Shown here piece after piece: positions 26,533-36,499 of a DNA stretch of 64,000 nt. Below the pieces are notes generated by a model. The model made no database searches and was not told where the DNA came from. It worked only from the letters and a program-made list of their open reading frames with translations. Positions within the stretch are counted from its first letter, which is position 1; each line of letters opens with the position of its first letter. Location: positions 496,001 to 560,000 of the forward strand of contig JACONQ010000020.1 of the NCBI GenBank assembly GCA_014281115.1. The letters are read 5' to 3'. A program made the translations under genes and the position numbers. This DNA comes from Laburnicola sp. R22_1 (Eukaryota > Ascomycota > Dothideomycetes > Pleosporales > Didymosphaeriaceae).

Positions 26533-27458
26533 ACGTACTAGAGTAAATAATATAAGCCTTATAGTTACACTTCTTTCCTACAAGCCTCTATATATATAAA
26601 ATAAGCTACTTAAAGTAGTGCTAGTAGGTCTTCTTATAAATATAGGCAGCCTTAAAGATATACTTCTTAGATATTATATAAATAGCCTTAAGGGTCTTTT
26701 AATTATAGCTTAAGTTCTTAAAGAACTACTTAAAATTAGTAAGGAATAATGTAAAAGAACTAAGAAACTAACCCTACAATAGTTCTCTATAGTCTTATTA
26801 CGCACAAACTCCTTAAGGTCCTTAGTACTATAGAAATCTAAAGTAGGCAGCAAAGACTTACTATTATAGGTAAAAGTGTTATAAGTTCTAATCTTTATAG
26901 AGGAATATTAAGCTGCAGCTAAGCTAGACTTTACACACTTATTTAGAGTTATAAGAGCTACTATAAGGTATTACTTATTAGCTCTAACTATAATAGAGAT
27001 TAATAATAAAAAAGATAGCAAAGATATTATAAAAGTAAGAGTAATAATTAAGATATAGTGTAATATTAATAAGGAGTATTATAAATATAGTAGTAAAGTA
27101 GAAAAGAAAGGTAGAACTAAGGTAGAAATCTTTTTATTTACCTTAGCTAGAGCAAACAATACTAGCGCAAGTTCTTAACTAAAATAGATAGCTACACTAT
27201 AGAAACTAAGAGAGATAAACACAAACGCGCTAGATATAATAACTAGATTACTCTACTAAATGTAGAAGGATAAGAGTCTAGTGCTCTCTCTAGCTAGAGA
27301 ATATTTAGGACCTAATAAAGACTTAGAGCACAATTACTAGTATATATAGTATTAGACTTATCTTTAAGGCTTTAGGCGCGTAGAAGGTGGACTAGTGCTA
27401 TTACTATAGAAAGTATAAAATATAACGCTAAAAAAAATTTAAGGGGAAGGAGATATAT
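26533..27458. other. Gypsy 3' region, second half, unexplained
   Basis: Continuation of the unexplained region interrupted by copy A4, ending at the 3' LTR. Several plus-strand stretches of up to about 40 codons without stops are separated by TAG/TAA. No domain recognised. Confidence 0.4.
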
Positions 27459-27634
27459 AAGAGGCTAAGCGCCCTTATATAGTTACTTAGCCTGCGGCCT
27501 TAGAGTTCTAAGTCTGTGCTTCTACTAAGCTAGGAGTATATATAAGTCTATAGCTAGAGTTACTTTTAAACTTTATTAAATTTATAGGTTTTCTTAGGCA
27601 ACCCTAATTTCTTAGTCTAAAGCTCCTTATATAT
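27459..27634 (+). repeat. 3' LTR of gypsy element
   Basis: Direct repeat of 17,260-17,434 with mainly transition differences. It is followed by tatta, the same 5 bp that precede the 5' LTR. Confidence 0.85.
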
Positions 27635-28364
27635 ATTAGTAATAGTATTAATTATAGAACTTAGAGTACTTATATTTAAGGTAAAATTATTTTTAAGTAC
27701 TATCTAAGCCTAAGCTTACTAGATATAATAAGAAGGGCTATAAAAATAAGCAGCTATTAAAAGTCCTTTTAAGAATTTAAGGTTATATACTAAAGTACTA
27801 ATAACTTTAACAAAAGTAGTAAGTATAATATATAGAATCTTTAGTGCTAAAATTTAGATTATAGTATAATCTACTTAATTTACCTAGTAGGAAACTCTTT
27901 AAATAGTTATAGTAGGGCACTACTTAGAGTTCTATAAAAGCTTATTTTAACTTCTTAGCTTTTATAGTAGCTATTTTGAAATTATAAACTTTCTTTTTTA
28001 ATATTAAGGTATTAGGCTTAGTAAGTAATCTAGATATTAATTAAAATTTTAAAGTTATAGCTTAATAATAAGTAAGTGGTTTAGTAGCTTAAACTTTTAA
28101 CTTTTTATAATAATAAGTAACAAAAGAAGTACGCGTAGCTTATATAATCTCTAAATTAGTAGCTTAAAAATGCTTAATTTAAAAGCCTATACTTACTAGT
28201 AATAAAAAGAGCTAGAAATTAATAGCCTATTATACTATTATAGATAATAAAATTTAGAGAATAAAAAAAGCTAAAGAAAAACCTAAAAACGACTTTAAGC
28301 TTATATAATAATAAGATAAGCTTATAAGTAAATACGTCTAAGAAAAAAGTTAAGGAAAGCACTT
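27635..28364. other. AT-rich gene-free stretch
   Basis: No open frame, repeat partner or motif that I can support. Probably degraded transposon. Confidence 0.4.
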
Positions 28365-28373
28365 ACGCTCTTA

Positions 28374-28560
28374 TTTATTAATAATCTTCGTTGTGTGGAG
28401 ATTCTAACTAAGGTTAAGTCCACACTATACATAGAGAGGAGTAAAATAGGAGGTACTAAAACCTAGTATCTAGCACATATTAGTAGTAATAAAATATACA
28501 CAAAATAATAATAATTTTATTGTTAACTTTCTGCATAGTAGTATTAACAATAGCAGTTAA
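28374..28560 (+). mobile_element. Family A short (SINE-like) copy A6
   Basis: A head-only copy of family A (cttcgttgtgtggagattct start) ending at the same internal position as copy A5. An imperfect direct repeat, acgctctta plus AT-rich sequence, flanks it at 28,365-28,373 and 28,561-28,569. Confidence 0.75.
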
Positions 28561-28612
28561 ACGCTCTTAATTATATTAATTATTTATACTTATATAATAA
28601 TAAATAAAGTAT

Positions 28613-28747
28613 GTGTGTGGCGTTAATTAAATCTACCTAGGAGTAGAATAACAAAGGCTTTTATCTTAAATAAAATAATAAGAAAAGGCAGAGCCTTTTA
28701 CTTAGTAATTAAAAAAGAGCGTAAAATAGGTAATTATAAAAAAAGTA
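28613..28747 (+). mobile_element. Family B head, tandem copy 1
   Basis: A 135-bp head copy with an A-rich 3' tail, flanked by the 13-nt repeat ataaataaagtat at 28,600-28,612 and 28,748-28,760. A second head copy follows immediately. Confidence 0.88.
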
Positions 28748-28760
28748 ATAAATAAAGTAT

Positions 28761-28847
28761 GTGGCGTTTAATTAACTACCTAGGAGTAGTACAATAAAGA
28801 CTTTTATCTTAAATAATATAATAAAAAAAGTAGAGCCCCTGCTTAGT
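28761..28847 (+). mobile_element. Family B head, tandem copy 2 (3'-truncated)
   Basis: Head-to-tail behind copy 1. It ends after ctgcttagt without an A-rich tail and is followed by a third copy of the 13-nt target, ataaataaagtat, at 28,848-28,860. The three identical target copies mirror the family A tandem at 4,563-6,965. Confidence 0.88.
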
Positions 28848-28860
28848 ATAAATAAAGTAT

Positions 28861-29640
28861 AATATTAAATTTTTATCTACTGTAAGGGTACTATAGGGGT
28901 TATTATAACGTATATAAGATAACTAGTAGTTAGAATCTAAATATAAGATAGTAGCAATATTTACAAAAGGTGGGTATATAGATAGGCTATATATATAGTC
29001 TTGCTTAGGACCTTGCTTAGTAATTGCGCTAGTTCTAAAATAGTAATATAATATAAGTAAGAGGTCTGCACCTTAGATTAGTAACACTACTCTCTCTTTC
29101 TTCTTAGTAGCAACTCTAGTGCTACTAAGATCTATTTCTATATAATTATATATTAATCTCTATATAACTATTATACTCTATTACGTACTATTACGTACTA
29201 TTATATTTTATTACGCTCTATTTCTAATTATTATAATCTTTATAGTAATTTACTAGTAATTATTATAAATTTAATTCAACTTATTAATATCTATTAGTGT
29301 TATTATATTGCTATTATTGCTAAGGTTGTTGTTATATAAGACGGCATAAGCTGCCTTACTAAAAGAGTTACTATAAGAAGGGTTTCTAGGGGGACTGCTA
29401 TCTATTACTAACTTAAGACCTATATCTATCTATTTCTAGGTACCTAAGTGGGCGTCTATAATAAGAATAGTAGTAAGATATATAATAACGTTCTAACGCG
29501 TAACTAGCTTATTAAAATTATATGGCATAGTAGGCTTCTTAGGGTTCTTAGCGTAAAAACTAGTAATAAGTTAAGGGTAGTTAAGTAGATTTATAGTAAA
29601 GCTTCTAGGTAGGGTTATTGAATCTATTCTATATATCTTT
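28861..29640. other. AT-rich gene-free stretch
   Basis: Contains short imperfect repeats of attacgtactatta near 29,180. No gene or element end identified. Confidence 0.4.
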
Positions 29641-30330
29641 ATACTCTATAATACTGTAGTTAGATATATATAGGTCTTTCTTTAACTTATTTAAATAATA
29701 GGTAAGTATAGTCTTTACCTTATATTCTTTATTAGTATGCTTATCTAGTAGTATATTATCTTTATTATACGTCTAACTATTAAGTAGTTGCTTATTATAT
29801 AGGTATAGTAGCTATAGATAGAAAATATTATATAGTTAATCTCTCTTCTTAGGTAAGTTAAGCTTATATACTATATTATTAATAACTTATATAATATAAA
29901 AGAGTCCCTTATTCTTATAATTAAGTAAAGAGCTAGGCCTTTTAGTTTTAAGGTTATGTGCGTCTAATATTACCTTATTACTAACCTTAAAAATAGTGCT
30001 AGTACGCGCTTTATATTAGCGTACTTAGCGTACTTAGCTTACGCCTATTATAGATTATTGCGTAAAAAGTTGCGTAATTAGGTAAGAAAATTAACAAAGT
30101 TATCTACGCGTTAATAATTTATATAGATAGATACTATAAGTAGGCGCTTACTAGCATTCCTACCTATTAACTTAATATTATATATTTATATAGGTTCTAT
30201 ACTATTACGTAGTAAGTAGCCCTTAGTGGCAATAAGGTACTATGCTAGTTAACTTACTAACTAATAAGTTAGTAATAAACTCTACTATAGATAAGTATAA
30301 AGTCTAGTTATCCTATTAGTAATTAATATA
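29640..30330 (-). pseudogene. Ty3/gypsy integrase C-terminal remnant
   Basis: The minus strand reads as the C-terminal part of a gypsy integrase: a KVILDAHNLKTKRPS segment (about 29,910-29,990), the GPF-type sheet, then AYKLNLP followed by YNIFYLQLL (the conserved A-Y-L-LP and VFHVSLL region). A chromo-like segment KEYKVKTIL follows towards 29,660. Stops are TAG/TAA only in these parts. Element ends not found. Confidence 0.7.
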
Positions 30331-30344
30331 CACGTATAGATTTT

Positions 30345-30980
30345 TCTCCTGGAGTTAATCCGTGATATTACATAATCCCGAGCCGGCTATTTAACTAATT
30401 ACCGTATTACATAATTAATAATTTCTTTAATAACATTTTTTGTAGTAATAATAATAACAACAATTATAATAGTAACTAACCTAACTATTTTATTACTCTT
30501 CTATAGTAGATCTTCTCTCGCAACTAGCAAGCTGTATACTACCATCCAGGACCTCGCTACTACTACCCATCTCCCCTATGCTCCCGCCACCGCTACTTAC
30601 CCTCACCCTTATCGCTTGCGATTCTCTGTCTTAATAGTAGCCTAAATAATCGCCACTACCTTAATAAGCTTTTTACACTACTACTACGCCTCTAGCGTCT
30701 TATATATTGCGACAAACTCTTTTTCTTCTTTACTCTAGTTCTCGCCCTTATAGTCCTTATTGCCTTTGTTTTTAGTTATATTTTTAAGCTTCTATAGCAT
30801 AATCTCTACGTTGTGCTATTATTGCATCACAAAGGCTACGTCTCTACTAATATCTAGATACTAAAGAAGTGCCTTGCACTCTAGGATCTAGAGGCATAAG
30901 GCGCAGCAAATTAGCCTAAAGATATTGTTAACAGCAGTTAATAGACAGTCTACTATTTGGCATAACTAAGTCATAGCTTT
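30345..30980 (-). mobile_element. Family A fragment with inverted 5' end
   Basis: From 30,345 to about 30,925 this is the 3' half of a minus-strand family A copy, ending inside the coding part (near the FRPIRR codons). It then joins a roughly 55-bp piece of the family A 5' region in plus orientation (gttaacagcagttaatagac up to aactaagtca). Copies of LINE-mobilised elements often carry such 5' inversions. The flanking duplication is unclear. Confidence 0.7.
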
Positions 30981-31082
30981 AATTTATAATAAGCTTTCTA
31001 AATTACTATTTCTAGCTCGTTTTCTTTCTATATAATTTAATAACATATATATAGTAATAATAAGAAACTATATAAAAAGGCT

Positions 31083-31208
31083 CGCTTTTTTATAATTATT
31101 TATTTTATGCTCTTTTTAATTACTAGGCAGGAGGCTCTGATTTTTTTATTATATTATTTAAGATAAAAGCCTTTATTATTTTACTTCTAGGTAGTTAATT
31201 TAATAATA
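31083..31208 (-). mobile_element. Family B head, SINE-like copy (minus)
   Basis: A 126-bp head copy in reverse orientation with a T-rich left end (the A-rich tail of the element). Flanked by the perfect 14-nt duplication tatataaaaaggct at 31,069-31,082 and 31,209-31,222. Confidence 0.9.
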
Positions 31209-31405
31209 TATATAAAAAGGCTATATATTCTATAATTTAAGTTTAACACTAGTAGAATTTATTTAAATAAATATAAAGGTTATTTCTATTTTTATAGTAT
31301 AGATTTATAAAATTATAAAATAATACAATAAAAATTACTTATATTATAGTTAAATTAACTTAAAAGGAATTCTTAGAGAGTAGAAGATATTTTATAGTTA
31401 GTAAT

Positions 31406-31532
31406 TTTTTTGTCATTATCTTTTTCACGCTCTTTATAATTACTAAGCAGGGGCTCTGCTTCTTTTGTCATGTTATTTAAGATGAAAGCCTTCGTCGTGC
31501 TACCTCTAGGTAGTTAATTTAACGCCACACAC
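31406..31532 (-). mobile_element. Family B head, best preserved copy (minus)
   Basis: A 127-bp copy retaining several CpG words. On the minus strand it runs from gtgtgtggcgttaaattaac to aatgacaaaaaaa, that is, with an A-rich tail. Flanked by the 12-nt duplication atagttagtaat at 31,394-31,405 and 31,533-31,544. This copy defines the head as a free-standing mobile unit. Confidence 0.92.
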
Positions 31533-31913
31533 ATAGTTAGTAATAGCTATAGTAAAGTTATTATAAATTAAAAAGAAAATTACTACTATTACCTTATTAT
31601 TATTAGTATTTTAGTAGTCTTAAGTAAGACCTATAGGTACTTTATAATTAGATTATATAATTAAAAAAATTATTTAATTTTAAGATTAACTTAGTAATGC
31701 CTCTTTTCCCTCTTGTATAGCTATTACACTAGCTATTAGATATTAGCTAGTTACTATATACCCCTGTTTCTATACTTCTTTATATTTTTAAGAAATTTAT
31801 TATTATTTATAGTAGTAAACAGTCTAGTTAACTTTCTTATTTGCTATCTAGTGTAGTTTGTATTAACCTATATTTATTTTTACTTTACTTTTATACTAGT
31901 TAATAATAATTAT

Positions 31914-33043
31914 GTGGCGTTAAATTAACTATCTAGGGGTAGCATAATAAAGGCTTTTATCTTAAATAATATAATAAAAAAAGCAGAGCCCCCTGCTTAG
32001 TAATTAAAAAAAGCGTAAAAAGGTAATGATAAAATGCGCGTTTAAACTACTAAGTAAGCTTAGTGGTCTTAGCGCGTATAGCTTCTATATATAAAGTTTT
32101 TACAAAGAGGCTACTTAGAACTTTAAAGAAAATATAACTTTAGCACAGCTATACTATAAACTATTTCTTCTTTACTATTCTAAGTTATAAACTACTATCC
32201 TAATTATTACAAAAATATAAGTTAATATATTAATTAGTATATACTACTTTGCTTATAAGTAAAATAAGAGTAATATATACTAAATATATATTTATTACTC
32301 TATTACTATATTAAGGTTATCTTTAATAAATCTTCTACTATCTCTCTACACATACCTCTAGGTCCTACTATCTATTTAGAGATTAATATTATTTTTAAAG
32401 AAGTACTTACTATTACTAAAAGGTACAATCTAAAGATTTGCGCTGCTACTACTAAAGTAATACTAACACTAGAGTTCTATTCTATCTATAAGATAATTAT
32501 CTATAAAAGACTAGTATACCTAACTATCTAAAAGGCAATCCTTATGTACTAGCTAGGTTAGTAGTTTATCTAGTTCTTAAAAACTAAAAAGACTACGTTC
32601 CTATTCTAGTAGATAAAATTGCTCCTTATTAGTAATAGAATCTAAAAAGGGAGGTAAAAAGTAAAGAATAAGGTGTTTATTAATAATCTCTAGTGTAATA
32701 AGAGTATTATATAGATCTATAAAATTCTTTTAGCTATTATAGCTATAGCTTATCTAAGCGAGTACACTACGTAAGCGGTGTACAAGCGCAGATAATTAAT
32801 AATACTAATAGTAATAATCTAGATAGGCTATATATAGCGTAAGTAAACCTTACATTAGAACTAGAAGCTTATAGGTATTAAAAGGTACAAGTAAGTTTAA
32901 ACTATTATTATGTTATTAGGTAGTATTTAAGGTTAGTCTTTAATTAGAATTAGGTGCTATATATAGTATATAATAACCTTCTATCTTAATCTACTTTAAC
33001 CTTAAACTAAAAAAAGGTTAAAAAAGGTATTTAGTAAGCTAAC
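31914..33043 (+). mobile_element. Family B long element, copy B2 (1.13 kb)
   Basis: Colinear with B1 (15,413-16,486). Flanked by the 13-nt duplication taataataattat at 31,901-31,913 and 33,044-33,056. The head is followed by the internal region and the ggtta...gcaagctaac end. The internal frame conserved with B1 includes words such as TTKVI.ILEFYSIYK, but it is interrupted by stops and not assigned to a family. Confidence 0.85.
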
Positions 33044-33519
33044 TAATAATAATTATAAAGGTAATAAATATATAAGTAATATGCTAAAGTGTTATATAAT
33101 ATAGCTTATAAATAAAAGTAGCTTTATTAGCTATTTATAGTCTTCCTCTTTCTATCTTTTTAGACTTAGCTTTTACGCTATAAATCTAGCCTAGAGGTGT
33201 AGTTATAATATAGTAGTATTGTTTAGTTACTTAGTTACTTAGTTATTATAAAGTAAATAGTAAAATTAGAGCTTTCTTTTATATATAAAAAAGTATTAGA
33301 TAATAGTTAGTAGTAGTAAAGAGTCTCTCCCTTAACTATAGTTTACGCTAATATAACTAAATTATTATTATAAAAAGCTAATAGGATTATAAACTACTAA
33401 ATAGATAAGCGCTTATAAACTATTTACTTTTATATATATTTAAGACTTTTATATAAAGCTAGTAAATAGAAAAAGATTATAGCTAGATTTTCTTTTTTAC
33501 TATAGTATAGTTATAGAAT

Positions 33520-33635
33520 ATAGCTATTTTACGCTCTTTTTAATTACTAAGCAGGGGGCTCTACTTGTTTTAATATGTTATTTAAGATAAAAGCGTTTAT
33601 CATTCTACTCCTAGGTAGTTAATTTAATATTACAC
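33520..33635 (-). mobile_element. Family B head, inverted copy of a head-to-head pair
   Basis: A reverse-orientation head whose gtgtaat start faces the start of the next copy at 33,638. Together they form a palindrome centred near 33,636 (acacatatgtggcg). Confidence 0.8.
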
Positions 33636-33637
33636 AT

Positions 33638-33838
33638 ATGTGGCGTTAAATTAACTACCTAGGGGTAGCACGACAAAGGCTTTATCTTAAATAACATATT
33701 AAAAAAAGTAGAGTCCCCTACTTAGTAATTAAAAAGAGTGTGAAAAAGTAATTATAAAAAAATCGCGTTTAAACTGCTAAGCGAGCTTAGCGCTTTAACT
33801 CAAACTAAAAAAAGGTTAAAAAGATATTTGGCAAGCTA
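33638..33838 (+). mobile_element. Family B internally deleted copy (about 200 bp)
   Basis: Contains the family B head joined directly to the family B 3' end (actaaaaaaaggttaaa...ggcaagctaac), skipping about 0.9 kb present in the long copies. It is a MITE-like deletion derivative. Confidence 0.8.
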
Positions 33839-34622
33839 ACTATTAAGACTATAATATATTAATTTTACTAATACTAAGTATATAGGTTAATAATACTATG
33901 GTTTTTTTTTGCAACTAAGGAGTTTCTAATAAAAATATTACAATAATAGCAGATATTCCTCCTACTATTATATACATAGAAAAGCGTTTTAAGGTATTAA
34001 TAAAAAGGGGTTAGCGCGTTATAAGCGAGCTAAGCGAGCTTGGCGGGCTTAGCGCGCCCACTCTAACTAAAAAAAATCCACATGCAAAACTATAGGTAAG
34101 GCCACATCGCTATACTATAATAATACTATTAGTAAGGTAATACTAAGTAATAGCTATTAGTAGTAACATATTCTATTAGTAGCCCGGACAGATTAGTCCG
34201 CCAGATAGTTTTTCTTGGCAACTTCGAGGTCCCTTATAACTTATTATAGAACACTACTAATATTGCTTTATAGTGACTTATAATAACCTACTATAACTTA
34301 TAATATACTAAGTTACTATTTAATCTACTTTTTACATTGTGCAGCCTCTTTACGTAGCTATAGTAGTCGCGTAAAGCTAAGGAGTCTTTCTTAGCAGTAT
34401 AAACTTATAACAAGACTCCTTATAATATATAATATATAGTATACTTATTATAATTTATAGTAAAGTATACTATATCTTAAGTAGTACTTTATTTAATTTT
34501 TAGTTACTAAGTGCGTACTATTATAAGATAAAGTTAACTTGTTATTTTTGGCCTTATAGTAACCTATAATAAAATTACTCTAATTTACTATTAACACTAT
34601 CTAAAAATAAGCTACTAACGTA

Positions 34623-36483
34623 CTTTGCACTCGAGTCGATTATTTTATCGAGTTAATTACTTTGCCAAGACCCTACTAAAACGTACTATTAGTAATAGTA
34701 TAACGCGATGCCTTAACCACATAATAAACTACTAGCGTTAAAAGAAGCGCGTATATAGCTTGCGATCCAGGCTATTAAACAAGACACAACACTCTCTTAG
34801 CAATGCGCTGCAGTCCTCTATAATGTCTCTTAAAGTCCACTTAGCAACTAACGTGCTAGAAAGACGTTTAGACACAACTGCGCACCTAATAAAATAAGAC
34901 TCACTATAAGAGAGGAGTAGGTAATTGTGCAGCATATACTCGACCTAGACACGCGAGGATTTTTACCCTGGCTTGATGCCATAAAAGATATGGCCGATTC
35001 TTTACTAGCTGCACGCCACTACAAGCCAGTTGGCTAGAGGTGGCCTTATAACTTTGTTAAGCGCTAGCCAAAGCTTTAAGTTAAGTTTAATTAAAAGTAC
35101 GACTATAAGAGAGCTCTCTAGGAGGATTCTAAGGTAATATAAGGCTAGTTCTGGCTTGTAGAGAATATAAAGGCCAAGTATAGTATTCTGGATAAGGACA
35201 CCTATAATTTCGACGAGTCTGGCTTTATAATAGGCATAATATCGACTAGAGTAGTAGTTATAGGCTCTAAGCGTTAAGGACGGCCAAAGTAGGTATAGCA
35301 GGGCAATAGAGAGTGGACAATAGTCATCCAAGGCATTAACGCAATAGGGTGGTGAATCCCACCCTTTATTATCTTCGGGGGCAAGCACTACCTCTCCGCC
35401 TAGTATAAGGAGAAGGATCTACCTTATAATTAGGTTATTATAGTCTCTAAAAACAGCTAGACAACAAATAAGCTTAGTCTGCAATAGCTAAAGCACTTTA
35501 ATAAGCATATAAAGAGGCGTACTACTGGTAGAGTACGTTTACTTATTATTAATGGCTACAAAAGTCACAACTCGCTTAAATTCCAGGATTACTATAAAAA
35601 GAGTAATATTATTACTCTCTATATGCCTTTATATTTGTCGCACCTCTTATAGCCACTTAACGTGGATTGTTTTACGCTGTTAAAGAAGGCGTATAGGCGC
35701 TAAGCCAAGAATCTAATGCGCAACCACATTACGTACATCACTAAAATCGAGTTCCTACCTTGCTTTATTGCTGCTTTTAAGGCTTTAATTACTAAAAGTA
35801 ATATTAAAGGAGGCTTTTAAGGTGCTGGCCTAGTGCCTCACAATCCAGAAGTTATAATATTGCAGCTTAACATCCGCCTGCGTACGCCTCCACTTTGTAC
35901 TATTCGCGATAGTACATAGGAGTTGTAAACTTCGCGAAATAGTATAGAACTTAGGTCGCAATTAACGCTGGTTAAGCAGAGAATTTAAAGGCATATAGAT
36001 AGTTCCCTAACTTATATAGTTAAGGTGGTGGAAAAGCTTGTTAAAGGCGCCAAGCTAATAGGGCATTCTTTAGTGTTAATAACTAAACGTAACACTAAAC
36101 TTTAAGCTGCTAATAAGGCCGCCACGCGATATAAATTGTATAAAAGAAAGCGAGTACAGCGTAAAGGAGTCCTTATAGCTAAAGAGGGCTAGCAGCTAGC
36201 TACTCTAAAGGAGTTTGGGGCGCGCAGTGATAGGCAAAAGGCGAAGAAGAGGGTGCGCACTAATAGAGGCGAATCTGCTTAACAGCGCTGTAGACGCTGC
36301 GGCAAGCCTAGACATAATAAAACAACCTATAGGCAGCCTGTAGAAGTAGATTCTAAATAGATTGGCCTATTTAGACTATCGAAAATAGTTTGTGTTAACT
36401 CTATACTATTGTAAATAGTATAGAACTTAGTGGGATCTTGGCAAAGTAATTAACTTAATAGAATAATCGACTCGAGTGCAAAG
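34623..36483 (+). mobile_element. Inner Fot1/pogo-like DNA transposon (1.86 kb)
   Basis: Terminal inverted repeats of about 54 bp start ctttgcactcgagtcgatta on the left and end in its complement on the right. TA flanks both ends (34,621-34,622; 36,484-36,485). The transposase is on the plus strand. It is a nested insertion, hence younger than the outer element. Confidence 0.88.
34700..36375 (+). pseudogene. Fot1-like transposase pseudogene (inner element)
   Basis: DDE_1-type pogo/Fot1 transposase. Conserved words are YNFDESGF with GIISTRVV (first catalytic D, about 35,195-35,250), GNREWTIVIQGINA and PPFIIFGGK, then LLIINGYKSH (second catalytic position N, not D) and HLLQPLNV (third position N, not D), followed by an LKKAYRR-like segment. 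The C-terminus carries a CCHC-type zinc knuckle (CRRCGKPRHNKTTY, last C degraded to Y) near 36,290-36,330. In-frame TAG/TAA codons and the lost catalytic residues make it dead. Confidence 0.82.
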
Positions 36484-36499
36484 TATATTAAGGGTAATA

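Larger units (their letters stand above)
17260..27634 (+). mobile_element. Ty3/gypsy retrotransposon, 10.4 kb, RIP-degraded, with two nested insertions
   Basis: Bounded by direct LTRs (17,260-17,434 and 27,459-27,634), with the 5-bp flank tatta on both sides. Internal order is gag, protease, RT, RNase H, integrase on the plus strand, which is the Ty3/gypsy order. Two family A elements are nested in it (20,542-21,773 and 25,289-26,518); without them it is about 7.9 kb. All coding parts are riddled with TAG/TAA. Both nested elements retain more CpG and fewer stops than the host, so they inserted later. Confidence 0.85.

Noticed and set aside
35005..35388. 127-codon minus-strand frame inside the inner Fot1 element
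   Set aside because: It lies antisense to the clear plus-strand transposase (YNFDESGF, PPFIIF) and is a shadow of it.
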